DNA of 64,000 nucleotides from positions 248,001-312,000 of the forward strand of contig JAJIRX010000032.1 of the NCBI GenBank assembly GCA_023853785.1. Direction: 5' to 3'. Below the pieces are notes generated by a model. The model had not been told where the DNA came from and ran no database searches. It was given only the letters and a program-made list of their open reading frames with translations. Source of the stretch: Psilocybe azurescens (taxonomy: Eukaryota > Basidiomycota > Agaricomycetes > Agaricales > Agrocybaceae). This document shows positions 49,159 through 60,053 of the stretch, in pieces. Every line of letters starts with the position of its first letter. Position 1 is the first letter of the stretch. The translations under genes and the position numbers were made by a program.

Positions 49159-50686
49159 ATGGACGCTGTGGAAAAGGCCAATACGGAGAGACAGCGCCGA
49201 TGGTAAATATACTGTGTTCTTTATGGTCATTCTATCCCCACCGACTGCCTTTATCTAGGGTCAAGGATAGGAAAGTTGGAGAAGGAACATATGCTGTCGT
49301 ATATCAAGGTAATTCTCTTGATCTACAATGACGGATCCCTTTCTGAAACATCCATATGTATTACTAGGAAGGGAAGCGTCTACAGGACGAAAAGTGGCTA
49401 TCAAGAAGATTAAAGTAGGACAATTCAAAGATGGCTTGGATATGTCAGCTATCCGCGAAGTCAAATATTTGAGGGAGCTGAAGCATCAGAACGTCATCGA
49501 GGTATGTGCTCCCTTTAACGACACCATGTAATAAGACAGGCATTGACGAATGTATGTTCAAAGCTGCTTGACGTTTTCTCTTCAAAAACCAACCTGAATC
49601 TAGTCCTTGAATTCTTAGACTCAGATCTGGAAATGATTATTAAAGATAAAAGTCTTGTGTTCCTCCCGGCAGACATCAAAAGCTGGATGGCAATGACCTT
49701 CCGCGGTCTTGAATTTTGCCACAGAAATTTCGTGTTGCATCGAGTGCGTGGTCCTTTCGACCCAATGAACCATATTCTCACAGCGCACTTAGGATCTCAA
49801 ACCAAACAATTTACTAATCTCCTCAGACGGAGAACTCAAAATCGCAGATTTCGGTCTCGCTCGAGACTTTGCTGACCCAGGATACAAAATGACTTGCCAG
49901 GTAATCACAAGGTGTGTTCCGCTCGTTCCCGTATTTGCTTGTGACGACATTCCCTGATATTTAACTCTCACGACAGGTGGTATCGCCCGCCGGAACTCCT
50001 GTTCGGCAGTCGTTATTATAGCTCTGCCGTTGATATTTGGTCTGTTGGATGCATATTCGCCGAGCTTATGCTGCGAACTCCTTATCTAGCTGGCGAGAGT
50101 GACATGGACCAGCTCAAGACGATATTCAGAGCTCTCGGGACACCTACTGAGGAGGAGTGGCCCGTGAGTGACGGCATTTTCAATGATGACCGAGCTAACA
50201 ATTCTTATTTCCACATATAGGGGCACACAAAGCTACCTGATTATGTACCGGTTGGCCAATTTCTCAAGGCGCCTATGCGAGATTTATTCACGGCAGCAAG
50301 CGCCGATACACTGAATCTACTAAGCAAATGTCTCCTCTATGAACCTCGGAAACGCATCACCGCTCGAGAAGTACATCTATCTTTCATCCGAAAACTCTTA
50401 TTCCATTAACTTATGCGTAATGAACTATCAGGCACTTCATCACCCTTATTTCTTCGCGCTCCCTTATCCCACATTCCCTTCAAAACTGCCAAAATGTTCC
50501 ACGCACTTCAACGCCCGACCTCTCGAAGAAGTAGATGGAAATGTGGAAATGAACAGCACAGGACCAGGCGTGAAAGCACGCAATGGTGCCCTTAAACGCA
50601 AACTTACATCGCCGGACGATGGAGAAGGCAAGGGCCGTTCTATCGCACGTCGATTAGATTTCTCCAGACACACACCTGGGTCTTAA
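49159..50686 (+). CDS. Cyclin-dependent kinase 7 (Kin28-like, TFIIH)
   Basis: CTD kinase and CDK-activating kinase of TFIIH. Starts [15 protein letters not shown], then [16 protein letters not shown] (Gly loop), [17 protein letters not shown] (ATP Lys), [20 protein letters not shown] (the PSTAIRE helix position), [27 protein letters not shown] spliced to [18 protein letters not shown], then the activation segment [43 protein letters not shown]. The KMTCQV T-loop Thr is typical of CDK7. The C-terminal tail is basic ([25 protein letters not shown]). Seven or so introns, all in frame. Confidence 0.92.
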
Positions 50687-51086
50687 AAATTTTTAACTTC
50701 AAGATGTACTTTCAGTGGTACTGTTAAACTTTGCAAAAGTGAGTAGAAAACAAACTCTAACAGATGATTGAATTTGGAGGCACCAGGTTGAACCGTAGAG
50801 ACAATTTGTGTTTACCGTAAAGTTGTAATGTTGACAGGATCAAGAGAAAAAAGAGGCAAAATGTTGTACAAATACAGACAGTTATGAATAGCAATAGAGT
50901 GAGAAGATGTCGGTGAATGAGGAAATGGAATTGATGTAACAACGTTAATTCAGGGTACTATGCATTGAAAAAGGCGAGAGAAAAGGAAACCAGGATACGA
51001 GGATGAGAGAGATAGATGCATTATCACGAATATAGAGTGGATAAACTGAGGAGATGCGGAGACAGCGGTGGCGGGTATCGATGCGT
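50687..51086. other. Intergenic, convergent 3' ends
   Basis: 400 bases between CDK7 and the nucleoporin stop. No gene seen. Confidence 0.4.
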
Positions 51087-53907
51087 TCATCGGGGTGTTT
51101 CGCATGTTTCGCACTTCGAAGCAGAATCTGGACTGGAAAGTCCACACAAGGAGCAAGTCCAAGTGCCTTTGTTCGCTGTGGGCAACTTCATACCAGCCGC
51201 GGCAAAGTCAAAACCCTTCACAGGCGCTGCTGGAGGTGCAGCAACAGGCGCCGGAGTAGGTGCGGGTGCAGAGGCGCCCTTCGGCGACGGCGTGTCGCAG
51301 GTTTCACACTTAGACGCCAAAGTAGGATTCGACAGACCACACAGTGAACATATCCAGGTGTCTTTGCTGACAGTAGGTGCCTTCATGCCGGCGGCCGCGA
51401 AATTGAACCCTTGAACAGGGGGTGCGCTCTTAGCAGAATCAGCAAAAGTGAATACTGAAGCTGGCATCTTCGGAAGGGTAACACCGCTGTTACCCCCAAA
51501 AACGCAGGCCTCGCTAACTTGGGAGGGCTGGGCTTCTGGGCTGTCAGAAAAGTAGACTTGGGTTTAAATGCGTCGAAGCCGAAGGAAAAAGGAGTAGACT
51601 TGGATAATCCGAATTCGAAGACGGGTAAGGATGATGCAGGAAGCGATTTGACGGTGTTCCGCGCGTTAACATGGTCATCAGAGTTGGGTAAAATAGTTGT
51701 GCCACTCAGAGTGATGCTGAATACTGGTAACGATGAAGGATTCATAGCGCGGACCTTCGCTTTGATGGCTTCAAGGTCCGAAGGCCCCTCAACGACTGGT
51801 TTCAAAGGCTCAATTTGTGACTTGGGACTGGTGGCTTTCTCATCTACTTTGAACTTAAATTCAAAATTGCTTGAAGGAGGGGAGAACTTGAAGTCAGACT
51901 TCGGTAGTGAAGGCGGCGTTGATTGAGGAAGTGGTATTGAAGCAGGTGGTGCTGGTGATGGAGGTGCAGAGGTTCCTTCTGCCTGGAAGCTAAATCTGAG
52001 CTTGCTAGGTTCTTTGGGTATCGAGCTGGGTTTGAATCCACTGAATGAAGAACGAGAAGTAGGGCTACTGGCGCTGGCAGGCAATTCGTTGCTTTGAGCA
52101 GGTATAACCAACTTCGGTATCTCTGTCTCTATCTCCTTCTCCTTCGGTGTGCTATCCATAACGACATCGCTAATCTCTTCCACAGTTACTTCTGGCACTT
52201 GAGGAGATGGTGATTTATGCCTAAAAGACGACGGATATCCATTGCCATTCAAAGTCGGCTTAGATTTCTTGCGAGGAGAGTCTTCTTCATCGGCGTCAGG
52301 TTCCTCTACAGTGTAGACTTGCTTTCTAGTCTCAACTATGACAGGAGACTCGCGTTGAGCAGGAGGCTGATCTGAGCTTGCATTCGACGAAGAGGTGGGA
52401 TTTTCGAAATGGGCAGGAGGACGAGAACGTTTGCTTCCCTAAATTAGATGTGCGTGTAAGTTTATTTTCCCATACAGAAAATGATAAGAATATGAACCTT
52501 GGGTAAAGTAGCTTCGATGATGGCTTGCGGAGAATATTCACTCAAGTCTTTTTCCTTTTTCGCGTCCTTTTGCTTATCATTACCGCCATTTTGATCTTTG
52601 GTGGGTACGGTAGCTTTACCGGTTGCACGTGTACGCTTATTTCCTCGTCGAGGAGGGCCGACTTTACCAACAGGGCTGGCAGTCTGGTATGGGTTGCTGA
52701 GATCAGGTCTCTTCGGGGAGTTGTCTCTTTAATCAATTCAGCCATGAAGTTTGCTGTTTTCGTTTGTTTAGCTTGAGAAGTGGAACTAGTCTTGGCGTCA
52801 TCTCGGGAAGGCACAGCTGGGTCCGACCATGCCTGTCTCAACGGTGATGGAACAACCGGCGCAGTGGGTTTTGCAGGAGTTCGAAGACGGGAAGAAGATG
52901 AGAGAGGGCTCGTCTTTGCAGGTGAGCCGTTTGTACGTGGGGTCACAGGAGCTGTAGCGCCATTTGTCTGGGGAGTTGACGGAGAAGCGGTGAGGGGGAA
53001 GGGGAGGCCGTTACTGCTACTGGAACTAGAGGAAGACCCTTGTGATCCTTCATCTACTTTCCTTCGCTTATTATCCGAGAAAGGTTTTGATCCAAGGGGA
53101 GCGTCATCCTTCATTACTACACGCGAAGGCGTTGGAGAAGCACCAAAAGCAGGGGACGCGTATCTATTGCGTGGACGGGGTGTTTAGCACTTCCACCTCC
53201 CTCCCATCGATAAATGCCGTTAGGGTTTCTATCCAATTTCTTCTTTGTAGAAGACGTCGGGGTATCGTTACGTGCGAGATCGGGAAGTGGAGAAAACGAC
53301 GAGGATCCTGAGACCGAATAAGTAAAAGAAAATGACTGGGTTGCTATAAAACAGAAATGAATTGGCAATACAGAACAATAACGATGCGATAGCTTACGCT
53401 TATTATCAACATCCATGGACTGGTCAGAAGTTGATCTCTCCAATTTGGGGCCAGAAATAATTGCTGGAACCGAATCAGGTTGAACAACGTTGAACGAGCT
53501 TGCAGCCGTCAAGGGATCCCGAGAAGCGTTAGCATAAGGATGCCTAGGAGACGGAGTTATGTTATCATTGATAATTCGGCGGTGATTCTCGGAGGGGGGG
53601 TTCTGCTGCGTAAAGATTAAACGGTCAGAACAATGGAGGATGAAAAAGGTAAAGACAGTAAATACAAGTTCACTAGATGCATCTATTTCGGTGTCTGAAG
53701 GTTCATTGAGGCGCTGTTCGCGCATTTCTTGAACTTCATCTGCGGGTACAAAACCAAGGAATCGAAAAACTTTGTTGACCTGTAATCCGAATTGAGAATC
53801 ATCACTGAGAACAGAACGCAAAACAAGTCTCACCACAGTACGAGCGTAGGGGTAGACCTCTTCTTGCGTGCCTCAGCGCGATTCGAGCTGCTGCGAATGG
53901 CACTCAT
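51087..53907 (-). CDS. Nucleoporin-like protein with two RanBP2 zinc fingers (Nup153/Nup1-like)
   Basis: Likely nuclear-basket component. Starts MSAIRSSSNRAEARKKRSTP at 53907, then VNKVFRFLGFVPADEVQEM. A long Ser/Pro-rich disordered body follows, with a basic patch (RRGNKRTRATGK), then FG/FxF-type repeats (DFKFSPPSSNFEFKFK, FEFGLSKSTPFSFGFDAF, GFNFAAAG, GFDFAAAG). Two RanBP2 fingers close it: DTWICSLCGLSNPTLASKCE/TC and GTWTCSLCGLSSPDSASKCE/TC. At least three frame breaks, at 53183-53185 (A run), 52715-52718 (C run) and 51548-51551 (T run on the coding strand); one added base at each restores a continuous plausible protein. Basket assignment is inference from finger type and FG content. Confidence 0.78.
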
Positions 53908-54122
53908 GGCGGGCCAAGGGAGCCCCAAGGAAAAAAAGCAGAAAACAAGGGTGTTAAGGAGTCAGCAGCAACGAGGCTGGCTCTTATATTTTGCTGTGCT
54001 GTTTGCGGGTGCCACTGACAGGCCAATGCGAATAGAGCCTTAGGGCAGGTCATTCACGTGACCATTCTATCACCCTTCAATCCGTGTTCTCCGCTTTGCA
54101 TAGACAAGTCCACCAGCCCATT

Positions 54123-54835
54123 ATGTTGAATAAGGTCGTCAAGACCGAATACCCTCTTATCGACTCGGATCCTCATGCCTCTCGTGTCATCAGATACATG
54201 AGACCCTCAGATTATGCGGCCTGGGCAGGTTCCACAGCTGCGTTCCCAGCCGCCCTCTATGCTTGGGGTACGCATTGTCCAACGCACAGTTTTCTCCGTT
54301 TTCTAATTATGCAACAGAAATGGCGGATCCCACCAAACTGAAACTGAAGACTACACTAAAACTTGGTGGGTTCCTGGGATTCACGGCTGGTTTCTTGCTC
54401 GCCTACCAGAGATCAAGCTGTATGCACCGTCATTTTGTTTGCAGCTCGCGTGTTATTGACCTAGCAATTCAGACCGATTCTGGGGCTGGTCGGAGAATAA
54501 ACGGGAAGAGGAGAGAGACTTGACTGAGCTCAGCCAACGCGTGCGAGAAGGAAAAACGTTATACGGCGAGTCACCTCAGCCAGCATGGGTGCAGCAAGCT
54601 GCGGCCTCAAATTCGCAATGGTCGCAACTTAACCTCGGTGAGTATATCCATATCTTATTGCTCATAAAATTGTGCTTACGTTTCCGCCAGGTATCATGCC
54701 AATGTATGTCAAAAATATCTTCAATCGCGAGAGTGTTACTCATTACAACTGCTTAGGTTCAACCTCGTCAACCATCCTCATCATGGAACGGACCCAGCGA
54801 AGTATGGCGTCAAGAAGGAGGAAGAAAGCTCGTAG
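54123..54835 (+). CDS. Mitochondrial complex I 21 kDa subunit
   Basis: Accessory NADH:ubiquinone oxidoreductase subunit of fungi (Neurospora 21 kDa type). Starts MLNKVVKTEYPLIDSDPHAS, then RYMRPSDYAAWAGSTAAFPA (the N-terminal family domain), spliced to EMADPTKLKLKTTLKLGGFL with membrane segment GFLGFTAGFLLAYQRSS, then RFWGWSENKREEERDLTEL, GKTLYGESPQPAWVQQAA and, after two short introns, the C-terminal domain MFNLVNHPHHGTDPAKYGVK ending EEESS. Both family halves are present and length (about 175) is normal. All introns keep frame. Confidence 0.9.
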
Positions 54836-55395
54836 ACAACTTATAAAGTCGTGGACCCAATACATATATTAATCCTTTGGTCTTTTGTAGAACTCGGCCA
54901 GACTCAGCCAGGCCTCTTGAATAACCCTACAAGTGTACCGGTGGGAGCAACCATCAACATCTTGCTGAATTGAGAATCGCGCAAAGATTCTTTAACCAGT
55001 CCGTTTGACAGTCATCCGCGGAATGCATCGAAAGGCATCGAAAGCATCGCTCTCTGTTCCCAAAATGTCAGCGGCACTGCCCTGTTTTAATACCCGCCGA
55101 CGATACTCCAAAGCAAATTCTACCGGCATCTTTGCCTCGGAAGAGACTATGTCATTTATCGACTGTGCTGGGCAACATTAACTCACACTACCACTTTCTG
55201 TTTTCTTCACATGACGCTGTCTTCAAGGAAAAACCATGGGTGCACCTAAAAATAGTGTATATGCAAATTCGCTACTATTTTCTCGCTGAATCTTGTGGTC
55301 AGAGGAGTACCATGGTTATTATGACGTTTCCGAGAATTAGGCGCCACGCATGCGTATAAATTGAGCTGTGCTGTAGTTTTTACCGCACTGACAAA
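54836..55395. other. Intergenic upstream of the GH45 gene
   Basis: 560 bases with no gene seen. It contains a short GCATCGAAAG direct repeat near 55025-55048 and a TATAAA at 55355-55360, 36 bases before the ATG of the endoglucanase gene. Confidence 0.45.
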
Positions 55396-56272
55396 ATGTT
55401 GTTCTCATATTTCTTCCTCCTCACCGGTCTGCTTGCCGTCAATGCCGCCGTGCTTGAGGAAAGGGCGACTGGTGGTTATGTTCAGAGCTCGTCTGGTGCT
55501 GCCTCTTTTACCCACTACTCTGGGTGCGGTAGTCCAGGTATATACGTCATGTCAAGCTCTCTGGAGGGGGTCTGTGAATTGACGATTATATTGTAGCGTG
55601 CGGAAAGACAGGCAGTGGCTTTACAGCTGCCATTAATCAACTGGCATTTGGATCTGGACCTGGACTAGGAGCAGGAGACGCTTGCGGACGTTGCTTCGCA
55701 TTGACTGGACAGTCCGATCCTTTCTCTCCATCTTTCACTGGCCCGTTCCACACCATCGTCGTCAAAGTTACCGATCTTTGGTAATGTGTTACATGATCCT
55801 TCAGAGATGTTATCTGAATCCGTGTATTTCAGCCCAGTTCAAGGCAACCAAGTGAGAAATGGCGCTGTAATATAGATGTTGCAAGAGCTGATATCACAAT
55901 AGGAATGGTGTGGACAGTCGACGTCAAACCAAAACAACCAGCACGGAAAGGCATTCCAGTAAGTGCTACCATCCACTCAAATTAAAGAGCTTTATTGATA
56001 CTCCTCTAGTTTCGATATTTGCGAAGACACTGGAGGCTCATCGGCATTTTTCCCCAACGGCCATGGAGCATTGACTGGAACCTTCACAGAAGTGTCATGT
56101 AGCCAATGGTCGGGTTCTGATGGAGGTGCTCTCTGGAATGGTGCTTGCCTCTCTGGAGAGTCGGCTGGCAACTGGCCTTCCACAGGCTGCGGTAACAAAG
56201 GTAGGTTCCACTTCACGACATCGCTTTCATGATTTATTGAATTTCCGCCCAATAGGCACTGCTCCCAACTAA
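55396..56272 (+). CDS. GH45 endoglucanase-like secreted protein
   Basis: Small barwin/expansin-fold cellulase of basidiomycete GH45 type, acting on plant cell wall glucan outside the cell. Signal peptide MLFSYFFLLTGLLAVNAAVL. Then THYSGCGSPA/CGKTGSGFTAAINQ, GAGDACGRCFALTG, HTIVVKVTDLCPVQGNQ, EWCGQST, HFDICEDTGGSSAFFPNGHG, TFTEVSCSQWSGSDGGALWN, GNWPSTGCGNKGTAPN. Six Cys-rich segments and the Asp of HFDICED match the family. Four introns of about 50 bases, all in frame. No cellulose-binding module. About 215 residues. Confidence 0.88.
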
Positions 56273-56396
56273 ACGGGCCTCAGATTGAGCGGTGAGAGCG
56301 AAAGTAGCTTGGTAAGAAGGTGCCGGTCGTTATGTGCGTTCTAAGGATCGAATTCTTTTTATCATCGATGGGTTAAGCTTTGGCCATATATAAAAA

Positions 56397-57823
56397 CTAC
56401 TGAGCAATAAATATAGTGAGAAGGGATAAATTGGGCTGCAAATGTGGAATTGAGACTAACGTAGGCGGTGATGCAGATATCAATGGCTTCTCGATTAGCA
56501 TCTTCCAGTTGTTAGACAGCCCTAGGTCATACATCCGCTCATTTGGAAGAACATGACCAACGATGTTTTCTTCTGGTACCGCCTGCGGAATGCAAACAAG
56601 GTATGAATTTGAGCTATCCAAACGATCTGGGAAGGAGGCCTTATACTCTCGAAGGAAGTCCACCCACGGAGAATTTTATACGTGGATGTGATCGCTAGAC
56701 CCTGCATATTGAAATGATGAGAACAAATAGAAACTTTTGATTGTATACGTACAACAGCAAACAGCGACAAAAGGGATGCGAAGAGCGCGGTAATGAGCAC
56801 TCGAAGATGTGGTTCTACGATAAGTTGACCAGGAAGAGCTGGTGAATCGCGCTCGTGCGTTTTCTTGATCACGGCGTAGCCAAGAATTGTGCCGACTATC
56901 CATCGGCCAAAAGGACCTGCGCAGAGAATCCATGATCCCCACCAGTTCCACCACACGGATGATGCCCACTCATCACCTTTGGAAACCCTCAATGCCCACA
57001 TAATATGTGTCAAAAGAACCTTCACGATGGGAAGAACAGAAATAAGGAAAGTCAATGGGATCAAGTATAACAGAAGCATGAATGCTTTCAGTCTGGATAG
57101 GGTTACGCAGTTTCCAACCTTCGTCGTTCAAAAGTTAGGTCTTTACGAATCTTAGAAAATGGACGCATACCCAAGGACAGTGATGGTCAAACTCAAGGCG
57201 GCAGACACCACAAGTGGAGCAATGGTGACTTCTCGGTGGCTTCCATTTGCCTTTACACTCGCCTTTATTGCATATCGCAAGATCTCCAGCCATGTTCACA
57301 CATGGGTAGGGCTCAGTTAATGCTGTTTTGTCAGGTAGAGTATAAGGTGCGACATTATGACTCCGACGTCCTGAACACAGATAAAGATACAGGGCGGCAA
57401 CAGATGGGATGAGGACATTGATGCAAATAAGGTACAGGTCTATTGAAAACTGGTTAGAAATGTTGATATGAGCGTAGATGTCTGATCTTACATCCGTATG
57501 CGTACGAGGCTCTGCGGCGTATGAGCCAGCCAGCTAGTGGAGCAAATATCGTGGTTCTTAAGTAAATGCAAAGCAGCCTGGCTATTAATATAGAACAGAC
57601 CTCCTATGTGAATGGTACACAGATACCACCCGAATCTTTTTCCAGTAGCAATTCAGCATCGACAGAGTCTATTATCAATACCAATATATACGCACACAAT
57701 GATAAAGAGAATTATTGCCTGAATGATACCTTCAGTCAAAACCATCCACCCGAAGTTAGATAGTAGGCCCCTGACATCACGCGGGCGACGCGTTGAGGTA
57801 ATTGGAGTGACAAGGGTGCTCAT
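56397..57823 (-). CDS. DHHC-type protein palmitoyltransferase
   Basis: S-acyltransferase of an internal or plasma membrane. Starts [19 protein letters not shown], then membrane segments [19 protein letters not shown] and others near 57400-57600. The catalytic Cys-rich domain is [20 protein letters not shown] then [14 protein letters not shown], spliced to [24 protein letters not shown] is complete. Two further TM segments follow ([19 protein letters not shown]). The C-terminal part reads [13 protein letters not shown] and then, after a frame break at a GGG run (56663-56665), [15 protein letters not shown] and [20 protein letters not shown], a usual tail of this family. Upstream N-terminal splicing is approximate. 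Confidence 0.8.
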
Positions 57824-58073
57824 GTTGAGTGTAGATAGAGACTAAGAGCAAATCATGCAGTCAGAGCAACGTGTCGGGACCCAAGATCCATGAAAGTAGT
57901 ATTTCAGAAAGGAAACAGAATAAAATGGTTGGACGCCTCCAAGCCATCTTCTCACGTTTCTCTATCAGCTGTCGTCCAGATCCGTGGCACAGTTACATAC
58001 ATCTTGACAATCATGCAGCTCTACGTAGCTGGCGCACAATCTCAACCAACTACACTCATTTACCTAATCAGCA

Positions 58074-58785
58074 ATGCTTTCATTCCCTGCCGCGAACTGG
58101 CAGAAAGCTCTGGGATCTACCTCAGTCATGGGAAGGAACTCAAAGTTTGGACGCGTTGCCAGCCCGATCATACCTGGGAGGCTGTATCTCTCAGATCTCT
58201 ACACAGCGACCGATAGAGAGAAGATGAACGATTTGGGAATAACCCATATCATCACAGTCATGGAATGCAAACAAAACCTCCCTCAATTCGTAGAGGAAGA
58301 ACGAAGGCTGCACATATCTATTTCAGACACACCTCAGGAGAATATCTTGCAGCACCTTGACACAACGACAGCATTCATCAAGAAAGCGTTAGAAGATGAG
58401 GCGAACAAAGTCTTGGTGAGGATCAGAGTTGAAGGTTGAGCAAAAGCTTATGCGTGTTTGTCTTTTATTTGGAAAGGTGCATTGCTTCCAAGGAGTCAGC
58501 CGAAGTGCGACCGTAGTATGTGCATACCTTGTAGCGACTACGAGCATGACCGCAGAATCATCGATTGCCCACGTTCAGTCTATTCGAGGGGTCGTATCTC
58601 CTAATAACGGATTCAGGCGACAATTAGACCAGTATTCAAACCAATACGTGAAGCTTAAAGGCAAACCAAGCCCTAATCAAGCCATCTTGGAGGATGTGGT
58701 CAAGTTTGGCGGTGGCATAGCTGCTCGGATACGAAAATTAAAGGGTATTGAGGTCGCGGGAAAGGCCCTTGAGACTTCGTTGTGA
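58074..58785 (+). CDS. Dual-specificity protein phosphatase
   Basis: Cys-based phosphatase of the small DSP class. Starts MLSFPAANWQKALGSTSVMG. Core: ASPIIPGRLYLSDLYTATDR, LGITHIITVMECK, HISISDTPQENILQHLDTTT, then across one intron KVLVHCFQGVSRSATVVCAY, giving the signature HCxxGxSRS with catalytic Cys, and VQSIRGVVSPNNGFRRQLDQ. About 210 residues. The C-terminal extension is basic. The substrate is unknown. An upstream ORF from 57871 is a shadow in other frames. Confidence 0.88.
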
Positions 58786-58944
58786 TTTTCTTCGGTATCA
58801 CTTAGCTATATGACCTATGCCAACGATAATAGTTTGAGGACAACTTTTAACTGGGGTTATCGAAATGTTTTGTACTATGCATATGCAACAGGTGAAGATC
58901 ATCTGTATCAGCGTCAGAGAATGCAGCTCTCTCTAGAACTGGTT

Positions 58945-59782
58945 TTATAGATCGGGGTTTAGGTCTAGGTCAAGATCGAAGATTTGAGGTTGAGGTGCAC
59001 GAATATCATGGCGGTATGGGTTAGCTCCCGTGATATTGTGGGTTCCTTCAGCTTTTGGTGGCGAGACGGTAGGAGCTGCATAGAAAGCGTCAAGAAGAAA
59101 TCTGGCAGGAAAAGGTATTTCTTACGTCGTCCCACAGAATGAGTTTCCCCCAACAAACCAAGAGGTGCCTCTGCATTCAAGTGACCGCGACGCATTTTTT
59201 CTTCGTTCGGGAATGGAGGGAAGAACAAAGGCGGTGGGGGTTGACCGGGCAGTGAAAGATCAGGCATATTGGGAGGTGCGGACGTGAAGGCGCTTAGGCT
59301 TTGAGCATATGCAAGTAGTTCGGGATATGGGATTGACGCTATATAAGGGCGCGTTAAACTCCATTACTTGTGCATAGTGACATCTCAAACACACCTTTCT
59401 TAGCTTCGTCTATAGCTTTGATGCGCTCATCCCCTTCTTCTATCAGTTCTTCCAGTTCTGCTTTACCCGAAGCAAGCCCTGTGCATATGTCGCGCCATTG
59501 AGTTTCCAAGTCCAAGATTTCGGCCTCTAATATGTCAATATTTCGTTGTTTGATTTGATGCACATGAGCAAGATTAATGGCGGCGGCCATGGCTTTGTCG
59601 CATTCCAAGAAAGCCGCCAACGATGGCGGAGGCGGTGGTTTAGACTGAGGCGGAGATAAAGACAGAAATAAAGTATTTGCCAAGGCCTGTAGCTCGTTCA
59701 GGGGAGCGAGCAGAATCCCAGACATAGAGTCGGCATCGTTTCGAGAAGATGGAAGCGCTGGAGGTTTGGGCTGTTGGGACAT
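58945..59782 (-). CDS. MED4: Mediator complex subunit 4
   Basis: Middle-module subunit of Mediator. Starts MSQQPKPPALPSSRNDADSM, then ILLAPLNELQALANTLFLSL, a helical bundle (DILEAEILDLETQWRDI, ELEELIEEGDERIKAIDEAK) and, spliced, ASIPYPELLAYAQSLSAFTS followed by APPN, the most conserved MED4 segment. The C-terminal part is Pro-rich (PGQPPPPLFFPPFPNEEKMR, RGHLNAEAPLG) and ends NPYRHDIRAP...DLNPDL. Two introns. It is convergent with the phosphatase gene. Confidence 0.87.
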
Positions 59783-60053
59783 TTTGTTTTGACAGAAGTT
59801 GCTGAGTTCGAGTTGTGGTTATAGTATTCTAACTATAACGTCCTTGATATACAATAGATTCAAAGAGTCATCAGACGTTGATTCAGTTCTCGAGACCATC
59901 AGAGAGGCATAGACTTGACTATTATATTGAATGTTGAGCGCAAAGAGTCCGAGTTGAACACCGCTTGCATTCCGATCAAAGCCTCACGTGTGCCCGCAAT
60001 GCTTAATTCCTGCTGTAGCTTTACCACTTCATCTATATACATGTCCCTGTGAA

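Noticed and set aside
49789..49971. Minus-strand ORF over the CDK7 gene
   Set aside because: Shadow of the kinase exons and of an intron; no independent support.
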